Source of the DNA: Globodera rostochiensis
Taxonomy: Eukaryota > Nematoda > Chromadorea > Rhabditida > Heteroderidae
Length of the DNA: 64,000 nucleotides
Direction of reading: 5' to 3'
Assembly: GCA_018350325.1 (NCBI GenBank)
Contig: JAEVLN010000024.1
Span: forward strand, 589,248-653,247
The notes under the pieces are model-generated. The model saw only the letters and a program-made list of their open reading frames with translations. It did no database searches and had not been told where the DNA came from. Both the position numbers and the translations under genes were made by a program. Shown one piece after another: positions 47,073-58,100 of this stretch (within the stretch, counting starts at the first letter, position 1; every line of letters starts with the position of its first letter).

Positions 47073-47456
47073 ATGAAGTTGCGCCATGCTCTGGCAAATC
47101 GCGCGTTCAAAAAACAAATGCTGCGCCGTCACAGTCAGAGTAAGTTTTACGTTTTTTTAGAAAGTTTTACGCTTTTTTTATTCGTTTGTTAATTAGTGTT
47201 TACAGGAATGAACAGCAACCGCCGTCTGCGTGCAGGACAAATGCCGCCACCATTGGTCTTGCCAGAAATGTTGGCAAACATTTCACTGCGACCAACAGGC
47301 ACCAACTTGACGGGCCAGGTAGGATTTCTCTTTCTCTTGTCTCTCGAAGTTTTTTTTTCTTTCAAGGTCACGGTGCAAAAAGAGGAGCCTGTGTACGATA
47401 TGCCCCCTTCCGCTATCGAAGTGCACCTTGAGAACGAAGATGAAGGAAAATGTTGA
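47073..47456 (+). CDS. Three-exon gene, 89-aa protein of unknown function
   Basis: Exons are 47073-47139, 47206-47318 and 47367-47456, separated by introns of 66 and 48 bases with GTAAGT...TTTACAG and GTAGGA...TTTCAAG borders. The joined frame is open to TGA. The protein starts MKLRHALANRAFKKQMLRRH (basic), has a proline-containing middle and ends in an acidic tail (ENEDEG). I see no transmembrane segment and recognise no family. The first exon may begin at an acceptor (TTGTTCAG) before 47058, in which case the ATG at 47073 is either the true start after a 5' UTR or an internal methionine. It lies upstream of and in the same direction as the virus-like block, separated from it by the minus-strand gene. 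It could be element cargo or an unrelated host gene. Confidence 0.5.
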
Positions 47457-48464
<1,008 letters not shown>

Positions 48465-49196
48465 ATGGCAATCAATATGTCCGACAAAAAATCCTTAGTC
48501 AATCAAATCATCGGGCAAGCGGACATCACTGTAACAACAAGCGGTATAACTTTGAGCGGACCCCGTCTGTCCACTCCCCGCTTCATTCCGTTTGATGAAA
48601 GTGGTCGGTGCCGCTCCTGCAAAGCAACAGAGGTTGAGGTCGACACAATGACGACCAAGGAGGGAATCACTTTGTGGTGTACACGCATCGATAAAACTCA
48701 GTTCATCCCATTTGATGTCGTCTACGACCTACCTGGCCATTGTTTTTTCCGTGTGAAAAACAAAGCCAGGGTGTTCAATGTCCAGTACAGCGACATACCA
48801 TCTGACACCTGTGACATTCAGCTCGGCCACCAAGATGATGATGATGACGAACGAGCGTTAAAAAGAAAGGCAAAGGTTGCCCTCGATTTGGTGGAGCAGG
48901 GACTAATTGCGGATGCTATGCAAGATAACATGCGCTGGAAGAAAGCCAAAGCTGCGTTCAATGTGCTAGGCAATTTGTTATTGACTGAATCGATAGACAA
49001 CAGTAAAAAAACGTCAGGACCAGTAAATGGACCCCAACAACTCATCTTCAAAGAAGGAGAACAACAACAAGAAGGAGAAGAAGTAAATAAGCAAGAAGAG
49101 GGAAAGACATACGAAAAGGATGGTGATAATGGGGAAATTGACAAAACTCTTGATGAGTTCTTTAGCAGTATTAAAGCATCCACCACCATGATGTAA
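48465..49196 (+). CDS. 243-aa protein with internal FIPFD repeat, virus-like block
   Basis: First gene of the compact plus-strand block. The N-terminal third holds two copies of a motif 40 residues apart: T-T-S-G-I-T-L (24-30) to FIPFD (40-44), and T-T-K-E-G-I-T-L (63-70) to FIPFD (80-84). CRSC lies between them at 49-52. Then come an acidic run (five D near residue 124-128), a predicted helical region and a Q/E/K-rich C-terminal tail. I recognise no family. The position directly upstream of the packaging ATPase suggests a virion or packaging-related protein, but that is inference. The ATG at 48465 follows AT-rich leader sequence and there is no better start; a second ATG is at codon 5. The unit 2 copy is broken by a one-base deletion. 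Confidence 0.75.
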   Translation: MAINMSDKKSLVNQIIGQADITVTTSGITLSGPRLSTPRFIPFDESGRCRSCKATEVEVDTMTTKEGITLWCTRIDKTQFIPFDVVYDLPGHCFFRVKNKARVFNVQYSDIPSDTCDIQLGHQDDDDDERALKRKAKVALDLVEQGLIADAMQDNMRWKKAKAAFNVLGNLLLTESIDNSKKTSGPVNGPQQLIFKEGEQQQEGEEVNKQEEGKTYEKDGDNGEIDKTLDEFFSSIKASTTMM

Positions 49197-49219
49197 ATGA
49201 TTCCCCTTCACTATTTAAA

Positions 49220-49927
49220 TTGACTTTTTCTTTTCTAAATTCAATCTTCACAATGCTTAACTCGCAAACCTTCAGTAATAAAGATATTTGTTTCAAATTA
49301 CCTTGTGGGATAATTATTTCTGGGCCCTCGTCATCGGGAAAAACTCAATTTTTATTAAAATTTATTGCTGAATCGGATCAACTAATTACTCCAAAACCTG
49401 TCTCCATACTCTACTGTTTTGGAGAAATGAACTCGACAGTGCCGGTGCTTCAAAAAGCGGGTGTAGATGTTTATGCAGGTGTCCCATCGGAGGAGTTAAT
49501 TAAACAACTACCCAAGCCTTTGTTGTTAATTCTCGATGATCTAATGCTCAGCATTGAAGAAAGATATCTTTCCGAATTATTCACCAAAAAATCCCACCAC
49601 CACAACTTCGCGGTGGTGTTTGTCACTCAAAATTTGTTTGAGCGAAAGATCAAAGTTGCCCGTATGTCCGCCCAATACCTTGTATTGATGCGGGCTCCCA
49701 ACTCACTGTTGTCTATCCGCAACGTTGGAGTCCAACTCTTCCCGCGTCAGCTTGACTTTTTCCTTGATGCCTACCGGAAAGCAACCGCTCGTCCTTATGG
49801 CTATTTGCTGATCGATATGCACGCGTCATCAGACCCGGCGCTCCGGCTCCGAACCAGCATAGTTAAAAATGAGCAGGAAGAGGATGAAGGAACAGTTGTA
49901 TTCATTCCAAAAAATGGAGCAGCATAA
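49220..49927 (+). CDS. A32/FtsK-HerA-like DNA-packaging ATPase (Maverick/Polinton type)
   Basis: A 235-aa P-loop ATPase. Walker A is GPSSSGKT at residues 35-42, Walker B is LILDD at 103-107 preceded by a hydrophobic strand, and a glutamine/asparagine sensor-like VTQNLF lies at 135-140, followed by an R-A-P-N loop (158-161) and a terminal LLIDMH strand (197-201). This order and the short length match the genome-packaging ATPases of Mavericks/Polintons, adintoviruses and related adenovirus- and poxvirus-lineage viruses, which drive DNA into capsids. The annotated start is 49220; the ATG at 49253 (residue 12) is equally plausible, since the conserved part begins about residue 25. It starts 23 bases after the 243-aa gene and its end overlaps the next frame. 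All catalytic motifs are intact, so it could be functional. Confidence 0.9.
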   Translation: MTFSFLNSIFTMLNSQTFSNKDICFKLPCGIIISGPSSSGKTQFLLKFIAESDQLITPKPVSILYCFGEMNSTVPVLQKAGVDVYAGVPSEELIKQLPKPLLLILDDLMLSIEERYLSELFTKKSHHHNFAVVFVTQNLFERKIKVARMSAQYLVLMRAPNSLLSIRNVGVQLFPRQLDFFLDAYRKATARPYGYLLIDMHASSDPALRLRTSIVKNEQEEDEGTVVFIPKNGAA

Positions 49928-50288
49928 ACAAGAAATAAAAGTTGGTGAACTGATCAGAGAGAATTCAAATTGGCTTTGTGCCTTGTCGAAAACGCGATCC
50001 ACGAAAAAGTGCAAGAAGTTGATCAAAAAAGCGAGCCCCGATCAGTTACTGTCACTAGTGGAAATTTGTTTGAACCTTGTCGCTTCACGTTTTAAATTGA
50101 CTACTCGTCAGAAAAAACGGTTAATACCCTATGTAAATATTGTACGCCGGATGAGCAGAGCGAGAAGTGAGCGAGGCACGAGACGAGTGCTTGTGCAGAA
50201 AGGATCGGGATTTGGAGGATTGTTCGCTGCCCTTTTAACACCCGTCTTAATTGAATTAGCCAAATCTGCTGTTTCCAAAAACGCATAA
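49869..50288 (+). CDS. Small basic protein with hydrophobic C-terminus, virus-like block
   Basis: A 139-aa basic protein overlapping the ATPase 3' end in another frame. If translation begins at the internal ATG at 49914 the overlap shrinks to 14 bases, which suits a compact viral arrangement. A lysine/arginine-rich helical middle (about residues 36-105) is followed by LVQKGSGFGGLFAALLTPVL and a short polar end. A basic core plus a glycine-led hydrophobic tail is seen in small proteins found beside the ATPase in Mavericks and adintoviruses, some likened to the adenovirus core protein X. I offer that as a likely relationship and not a proven one. A role in DNA condensation or membrane interaction would fit. 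Confidence 0.6.
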   Translation: MSRKRMKEQLYSFQKMEQHKQEIKVGELIRENSNWLCALSKTRSTKKCKKLIKKASPDQLLSLVEICLNLVASRFKLTTRQKKRLIPYVNIVRRMSRARSERGTRRVLVQKGSGFGGLFAALLTPVLIELAKSAVSKNA

Positions 50289-50323
50289 ATACCGCGCAAA
50301 ATTGTTTCACATTCATTTATAAA

Positions 50324-51019
50324 ATGGCAAATAAATTTATTCTCATTCCACAAGAAATGTATCGCGGTCTCACTGCAGCGTCAGACACAGGTGACATCAA
50401 TTTGGACGCTGTTCGGCACGATTTGGACAAAGCCAGGGGTGAACGGGCAAATCCATCGACAAAAAATGTTCACTATAGCCAACAGCTTCGGCGTTATTTA
50501 CAAATGAGAAAGGAAAATGCGGACAGGCCGACCAAAGTTGAATTAACCAAAGGGATAAGCGTATTGCTTAAACGAGGTGGGGAAGACGGAGATGGTGAAG
50601 TTGTTGGTACCCCACCCGCTCCTCCACCACCACCATCACCACCTCCGCCTGATAAACACACTCGTCGTCACCCAAATCCCCAAGACAACAGTCCTTCGCC
50701 ACATGACAATGGTCCTCCCCCTCGCCCACCACGTCCTCCAAGACCTCGAAAAACTACGTCTTCTCGTCGTAGAATTGGCCGTTTACAACAAAGGAGGCAA
50801 ACGCGTCACGATGTACAAAGGCCACCATTACCTCAAGATGTAGCTGCTGCTGCTGCTGCTCCATTACCCGAGAGTGATGAAGATGATGACTATATGTTGG
50901 AAAGTGGATATAGGCTACCGGCACCCTCCCAATACTACGGAGATTTACCCGTGCTGCCTGACAATGCGAATGAGATTGAGGAGATGGATACTGTCCAGCA
51001 AATAGCAAAAGAAAATTAA
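50324..51019 (+). CDS. Proline-rich virion-type protein, N-terminal frame
   Basis: A 231-aa frame starting 36 bases after the small basic gene. The first 75 residues are well-ordered sequence (MANKFILIPQEMYRGL at the start, then a Q-L-R-R-Y-L helix), resembling the conserved N-terminus of a Maverick/adintovirus protein encoded next to the integrase. The rest is low-complexity: a proline run near residues 97-108, arginine-rich segments, an alanine run and an acidic S-D-E-D-D-D patch. It stops at TAA 51017-51019. The frame one base back (-1) is open from 50980 to 51909 and continues in the same proline-rich style, so the two frames probably encode one longer protein interrupted by a single break or by frameshifting. 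Confidence 0.6.
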   Translation: MANKFILIPQEMYRGLTAASDTGDINLDAVRHDLDKARGERANPSTKNVHYSQQLRRYLQMRKENADRPTKVELTKGISVLLKRGGEDGDGEVVGTPPAPPPPPSPPPPDKHTRRHPNPQDNSPSPHDNGPPPRPPRPPRPRKTTSSRRRIGRLQQRRQTRHDVQRPPLPQDVAAAAAAPLPESDEDDDYMLESGYRLPAPSQYYGDLPVLPDNANEIEEMDTVQQIAKEN

Positions 51020-51909
51020 AAAAAAGCCAACCTGAACACGAAGAAAGCAAAAAATACAGGATATGCTACCCCCCTCGTCCACCTCCTAAGTGGGAACAAA
51101 GCAGGAGACGACAACTACAACTGCTACCATCTGCATTTAAACGACCAATTTACACGCCACAGCATGTTTCAAAAAGTGAAAAACCTGCACCGCCACCGTC
51201 TCGTCTTAAGACTAAAATCGAAATATCCCCTCCTCCATATCACCCAATCTTCAAGAGAGAGCCCAAACAGGAACAAAAACCGCCACCTCTATTCGTTCCA
51301 AAAAGAAACCCAAAGTTTGAACCTGACCAACGAACATCAGCATTAAAGCAAGCCGATGCTTCTCCTCCCCCGGGTCCTCTCGAGGCAGAAGAAGCGGTAA
51401 CTCCTGTTCCTCAACATAAGAGGGAAACAAAACATAGCCATCAAAAGTATGCCAAAGGACCCATGAGCAGTCGGAAAAAACATGTGTGGAAGTCAAGAGT
51501 AGAGTATTCACCAGAACCGAGTTCCTCAACATCTGCACAGGCTGATCAACGTGAATTATTTTCTATTCCACCAAATAGATTAACGATTGCGCAACGAGTT
51601 GAACGCATATACACAAAATGCAACCATTATGCCGACCGTATGGGTGTCATAAGGAATAAAATTATAAACAAAGAAACTGGCAAACCGTTTGCACGAAGCA
51701 ACTTGCGAATGGCTATAAAGTATATAATAGACAAGAGAGCAGGCCGGCCAACCATTAGACTACCCGGGGTCAACCAATTGGAAAAACAACTTAAATTGGA
51801 TCCAATTTTGTATTCATGGACCGCTCCGCCAAAGACGCAACTACAGAACACAATAACGAAACCGACGTTCAAGAAAAACAGAGGGTTTCAACCAACAAAA
51901 TGGAGCTGA
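50980..51909 (+). CDS. Proline-rich virion-type protein, C-terminal frame (no ATG until 51463)
   Basis: This frame is open for about 309 codons from just after TGA at 50977, overlapping the preceding frame by 40 bases in an A-rich stretch. No ATG occurs before 51463, yet the codons before it are proline-, lysine- and glutamate-rich protein-like sequence. The last 110 residues form a compact region (R-V-E-R-I-Y through the end) that looks like a folded domain. It is therefore most likely the C-terminal half of the 50324 gene, separated by a one-base frame difference. Alternatives are translation of a separate 148-aa protein from 51463, a programmed -1 shift, or a sequencing error in the A-runs at 51007-51025. 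Unit 2 ends before this region, so the second copy cannot settle it. Confidence 0.5.
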   Translation, partial: GDGYCPANSKRKLKKSQPEHEESKKYRICYPPRPPPKWEQSRRRQLQLLPSAFKRPIYTPQHVSKSEKPAPPPSRLKTKIEISPPPYHPIFKREPKQEQKPPPLFVPKRNPKFEPDQRTSALKQADASPPPGPLEAEEAVTPVPQHKRETKHSHQKYAKGPMSSRKKHVWKSRVEYSPEPSSSTSAQADQRELFSIPPNRLTIAQRVERIYTKCNHYADRMGVIRNKIINKETGKPFARSNLRMAIKYIIDKRAGRPTIRLPGVNQLEKQLKLDPILYSWTAPPKTQLQNTITKPTFKKNRGFQPTKWS

Positions 51910-52142
51910 TCAATGAAGCCCTTGACAAGTTGTACAACGATCCGTCATCTCCGGCGGCGTTTGCAGGTGTCACCGCACTGTGGAAAGAGGCACGAAAAAA
52001 TATCAAATATTTACGAAAAAAAGACGTGCAGAATTATTTGGAGGGGCATCGCACATACACATTGATGCGCCCCCGCAGGGTGCGCTTTCCGAGGGCAAAA
52101 ACCGTAGCTGCAGGATTTATGACTGATGTACAATCTGGGTAA
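51816..52142 (+). pseudogene. Maverick-type rve integrase, N-terminal fragment truncated at the unit junction
   Basis: The open frame gives 108 residues; the likely true start is the ATG at 51900, overlapping the previous stop by ten bases. The sequence from there (MELINEALDKLYNDPSSPAA, then G-V-T-A-L and DVQNYLEGHRTYTLMRPRR) resembles the N-terminal helical and zinc-free region preceding the catalytic core of Maverick/Polinton rve-family integrases, including C. elegans F54H12.3-type proteins. The recognisable sequence ends at residue 106 (MTDVQ), precisely at the tandem junction (52132/52133). The final two residues and TAA come from the AT-rich start of unit 2. The DDE catalytic domain is missing, so this copy cannot be an active integrase. 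Confidence 0.65.
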
Positions 52143-52145
52143 TAA
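52126..52145. other. Junction between tandem units 1 and 2
   Basis: Unit 1's right end, GATGTACA, is joined to unit 2's left end ATCTGGGTAATAA. At the left flank of unit 1 (39101-39110) the same left end is preceded by ATAT. No more than a base or two of microhomology is evident, since the native continuation of the integrase is not in the window. The change in base composition is abrupt. Confidence 0.85.
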
Positions 52146-55100
52146 ATATTGCCATTATCTGTTCCCGACAGCAATTGAGTTAAGGCATTTTTATTTTCCA
52201 ATAAAAAAGATAATTTTCCCTAAATTTTTATGTTTCGGCCATTTATTTAATAGTTTAAACAATGATTAGTGCAATTATTTTATTATTTTATTAAACTCCT
52301 CAGGTAATTAAAAGAATTCTAGCCCGAGACGGCTCATTTTTTGGTTTTAATCATTTTTTTCTTTTACAGGATTTAGCTTTTAGATAGATTTATCTTTGCC
52401 TTTAAATTATAAAGCTAAAGGGGTAATACAATACATTAATTGATATATTTTTAATTGATGCTAATTTCGCAAAAAAAAACTACAATGTTTTATATCATGA
52501 TTGTTTTAATGTTTGGAAAAGATTGAACAAAAGCAGTACTTGTTGTCGGTCGCGTTAACCATGGTTGAGATTTTCTTCATAACGACGATTTATTAATTTG
52601 ACGTTCTTCAATGGCTTAATAGTGTGTATAAAGTGTGTAACTTTTTTTTTTTGATTATAAAGATTTTTGAACACGCACGAGAATTTGTCAATTTTTTTTT
52701 GGCGTTTTTTATTTATGTATGTTTGATTTTTTTTTTTCTGTATTCTTTATTAACTTTAAATTCGTAATCTTTGTAACAAATGCTTTTAACGATATGATTT
52801 CAAGAATTGGCAGCTAACTTGCACAAAATAAAGTAGTGGCTTCATTGTTTTTTGGCCCTGAACCGCGCCCATTTCCAATAACACCGAAGGATGCGCTAAA
52901 CATCCGGCCCTCTTTATCTTTTTATTTCAACATACTTTATTTCATGTTTTTGAAGGATATTGCGCGAAATTGTGGGTTTGAAATAATTTTTTTAGCAATT
53001 CATTAATAAATTATTAATTACTATATTTAATTTTGGGCAGTTTTAAATGTATACTATATTTATTTGGGGTTTCCTTTACCTTTACATTATTTATTTCATG
53101 CAATACACGGAACTCGATCCGCTTTTGTGGGGCCATTTGTGCTTGTGGTTCAGCGTCGTATTCATATCTAAACTGAATGGTGAATAATAAAATTTATTTT
53201 AGTCAAATTTATTTTTTACTTTTAACGACCAAACTATATTTTTGATATTCAGTTTTTCATGAGAACAATTCATCGAACGAAGCGACTTTTAAATTTGACG
53301 GCATTCAAGATATCTCTATATTTTGCCGTTCCAATTTTACTATAAGATTTAACTATGAGATTCGTAGTTTCTTCATTATTATGCTATTTTACAATTATTT
53401 ATTTAAATTTTTTAAAGAATTAAAACGTAAATATTTAAAAAAACATTATTTAAGTTAAATATCTTGTTTCATTTTTTTATTGAATGTCTTTCTCCAAATA
53501 AGTTCCGTTGATTCTTCATGCTAATTTAAAAACTTTTCCGAAAAAAATTGTTAATATATCATCTGTGAAACACTTGCATAGAATTTGGCGTGTCCAGCCG
53601 TCCGATGAGGTAGGTTATACGCTAACATAACAGCTGAGCATTATTTAAAATGATCAACAAATAAAATGTTTAAAATCATTTTTATTTAACAATCTCATAA
53701 TTAATTATTATTTATTAGGCAACTATTTTATTATTAATAAAAAATGGTTTTTATTTGTCAATTTAAGTGCCACTAAATTTATTCTTTTTTTTGCTGATAC
53801 TGGAACAATTAATTTTTTTAAATGGGATTGTGCTTCTAATCTGCTTCTTCGTTTTTTTTATCTGAAAGGCATTTAAGGTTTTATTGCACAATTTATTTTT
53901 AATTTGATTGTTTTACATTAGGTTATTATTCTTGAATATAATCTTTATATTATACTTATATTTATTTTATTATCGGTTTAATTGTTTAATGATTATTTTT
54001 ATGTATATTTGCGATAAAAACATTAAAGTTGACCTCGATACAGTCTTCTCATTCGATGATAAACTGGGGTATTGTCTTTTTTCATGTATAGAATGCTGAA
54101 ATTATTGTTAAACATTATTTTGAGCTCTGAATATTATTCTTTTTAAATTGTATTTTACCACAAATTTATAAATAAATACTTTCATGCTCCTACTACTCAA
54201 TCTTTATACAATTTCATAATCAAACAACAAATTTTATAACTAATATTTCAATTACAAAAAAGAGAGCAGCTGCCTGCGCCGCTTTCGTCAATGTTCTGCT
54301 TAAGCCTTCTACATACTCGGCATATGACTCGTCGTCGCTTGGAAAGTTATTTATTAGGTCATTTTAATCAGTCCGAATCGTTTATTTATAATCAATTTAT
54401 TAGATTTAATTTTTCCTTTGATATAATTTAATATTATCTATTATTCATGATTTAAAAATCCAATTTATGAATTGATATAAATTAATAAATGGTTTGCTTG
54501 AATTTAGAAACATATACTACAATGCAAAAAAAATTTTTTATTTTTATTACTACATTTTTCGATTTTAGCTTTTAGGACCGAAATGTTTTTATTTGTTTCT
54601 TTTTAGCCTTTGTATTATTTTAACTTTTTGGTGTTTTGTTTTCTTTTTTTATAGTTTTACGCGTTTTCGCGGCATTCTTTTTACACTATGAATTTAAACA
54701 TACATTTTGATAATGTCTCGTTTCATTTGTTATTTTAATCTGCTTATTTTCGCTAAATTTTAAATCTCGATATAATATTAATATTAAATTTATTATTTTC
54801 ATTAATTTTTAAGTAACACGGCCGCGAAAGACTGGAATTTCTAGATTTTAAACGACGAAGTGTGTCTCTGCTAGTTCGCCGGCATATGAAACGGCAATGC
54901 TTGATCAATTATCTATAAGAATTATATGGTCGTATATTTTGAATTTAACATTAAATAAAAAAGGCCATCTATATGTCGCCATTTATAGATTAAACATTTA
55001 TGTATTATTAGAATTTTTGACTTTTTAATGTTTTATATTAATATCCAACGGTATTCCGTGTCTTGCGCAATGGAAATTATTGTTAACAATAAAAAGTCCA

Positions 55101-58100
55101 ATAAAAAATGCAGTTGATATATTATTAAGATTTTTATTTAGTACAGAATTTTGGCACTTTTTCTCGTTTATTTTTGAAGCAGCTTCAAATGTTGGATTTG
55201 TTTTGTCATCATATTTTATTCAATAGGAAATGTTTTTTAAATATTTTAATAAATCATTTACATGTCACCATGTGTCGCCTGTAATTACATTATTTTATAT
55301 GCACGGCTAAGCAATTGTTTGGAGCTTTGCCCAGCGAGAGCCAACGGTTTTTTGGCACAATAATCATCATATTGGTGTCTGGTGTCATTGAATATAATAT
55401 TTTATTTTAGACATCCCATACCCATGATTAATAAAAATTTATTCCTAGAATTAAAAAACAATAATTTATATTTGTTGAAACATTTGTATTTAATTTAATC
55501 CCAACTTGAGACATTTTCAAGTTGTCTATTTAAAGCGTTTTTTGAGATAGAATTATCCCATATAAATAGTTAATTATTAAGATTAAAAATTACGCAAAAA
55601 TAACGAACTCAGGACGTCATTTGTTGTTTCTACGTTAATGATCTTAAAAGTTTCCGTTTTTCAATCTTGTCCGAAATTAGTTTATCTGTAAAATGAAAAC
55701 ATTTGTTAATGGTTGTTAGATATTCGGTTTTCCATTTTTGTTATTATTAATTAACATTATTTGGATTTATAATTCGTTACAACTTTAAGAATAATTAATA
55801 TTTAATTTTATCTTTTCATTCAATGAGGTTTAATACGAAAATTTGAATTGTTCCCCTTTTTATTAGATATTTACCGATTTTATTACTGTTTTCTTTTATT
55901 GATACATTTTTTGACGGATAAACCTTTTTATAAAATGTTTACTTTAAATTCCTCGGTGTTGAATCAGATTCCGTCATATTAATATCATGGGGTCCTGTAT
56001 AAAATTGATATGATAGTGTTTTCATCAGTTTTATTTATTTTTTTGTTATGTTAAGCCAATTTTAAAAGATATATAATTTATAATTATAATTAAAACGTCT
56101 TTAACTAATTGTTCGTTATTATTTTGCATAAAAAACTTTTTCTTATATAGCATTTTAAAAAATATTTACAAATTTTAAACAATAAATTGTAAATATGTGT
56201 TTGTTTAATAATTAATTATTTTACTTTTATCGCAAATTTTAATTTACTGTTGCCAAATTTCTTGTTTGTAAGCTTTGGAGAATTTTTTAAATAATCTACT
56301 TTTTAAAATTACGGCGAGTTCATGCGTCCCTGCCAGGGTCGCCATTTGTCGTGTTGTCCTATCGGGGGCCCTTAACCACTATACAATCTGCTTAATATTA
56401 TTTAATTCCATTGATTTTGATCAATTATTTTATTATCGTATTTATAGATTATTTTGACTTTATATATTTTAGGTAAATTCTCTTTTCTCGTTTTCTATGT
56501 ATTTCGCGCTTTTGTGCGTATGTATTGCTGTACGATTTTTGCCCCCAATTTGTGAGATCATTTCTTTAATTTTACAAAAATTTTGGTGGTATTATTTTTA
56601 ATCTTCTTTTCCTGTTACATTCGACAAGTTTATCGCATTCGGCGAGTTTCACTTTGTATTTTATAATATGTGAGAATTTTATATTTTTAACAATTTATTT
56701 ATTTTTTGTTTGCAGTTGTATATTTTTTGAATTTTTGTAGATTTGTTATTATAATATTTAATTTCAAGCATTATATATTTTTATTTAAAGAAAAAATTTT
56801 TTTGCTTTTTTTAACTGTATTTAAGCTTTTCATTATTTCATGAATAATTAATTATTGTGTTAAAGATTTAGATCATGTAATGTTCTAACTGTTGCTTTTA
56901 GTATAAATGCTCTTGAATTTTGATATTATAATTTATTACTGTCATGGTGATTATTACTTTTTTATTGGTCAGTGTTTCTATTAATTATGATCATTTATTT
57001 TAATTGTTTTATCAAATTGTTTGATTCACAATAGATTGCAGAATTTCGCTTTCTGTCTGTTATAACTATTTGGCATTTATTTAACCGTCTTTCCTCTAAT
57101 AGCATAAACATTTTATCGAAATACATTTTTCAAAATTTACATTGACTCAAAATCATCAAAAAACACATTCATTATTACAATATTTAAACTCTAATTTTTG
57201 TTATTATTACATTTTTTTAGTCAGTATATCACTCTTAAGCCTGAAAAGTCAACAATGCGGGTCGTGACTCTTGGTCTCAACGTTGTCTGATTGTCTTTGC
57301 TTCAGCTCATATTTTATTTACTGTTTTTTTATTCTTTACTTGAAAAGTGGTCTCTTTTTTTAAATATTTATACTGGTTTTCTTTTTTTCAGTTTTTTGTT
57401 GTAAACGTTAGATTGTTTATCGACTGTGCTTATAATATTTAATTTCAAGCATTATATTATTTGGCATCATTTTGATTTTAAATGGATTTTAATAAAATGT
57501 GATTTAATTTTACACTATTTATTCAGTTGAATAATATATACGAAATGTTATAGTTTATCAAAGAACGACGTCCCCGGGTAATTATAATTCTAATTTTATT
57601 GAGGTTTAGTTAAGTTGAATTAGGAAATATTCGAATGTTCTTTCGTTTTACGGGAATGTCATTGCTGGGATTTATTACGGTATGGTAATATTTACGTTTA
57701 TATTTATTATTGGGAAATAACTATATTAACAACTTTTACACGCACCCTTATTGATAGTGTGATTTTTAATATTCGATTTTCGTTATTATTTAATTTTCTG
57801 AATTTTTTTAATTTGCTTTCATATGTTTTACATATTCTATAAAACATAAATTTTTTTTCAAATTCTTAAGTAGATAAAAAAATCAAAAAATTTACACAAT
57901 AATTGAATATGGTTTAGGCTTACGTTATACTAAAACAAAAAGCCAAATGAAAAAATATCACCGAACAATTTGCCGCAGTGGGCACTTACCGGCAATATGT
58001 GTACTACAGGATTACCGTGCGCATTTTAGAAAAAAAGCAGCGTCTGATTACACGTTTAGCACCATTTGCCTTACCTACCAAGCAATGTGGCAACCAAGAT

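Noticed and set aside
48503..49211. Minus-strand open frames opposite the 243-aa gene
   Set aside because: Shadows of the plus-strand gene; serine-rich products mirror its acidic and Q-rich codons.
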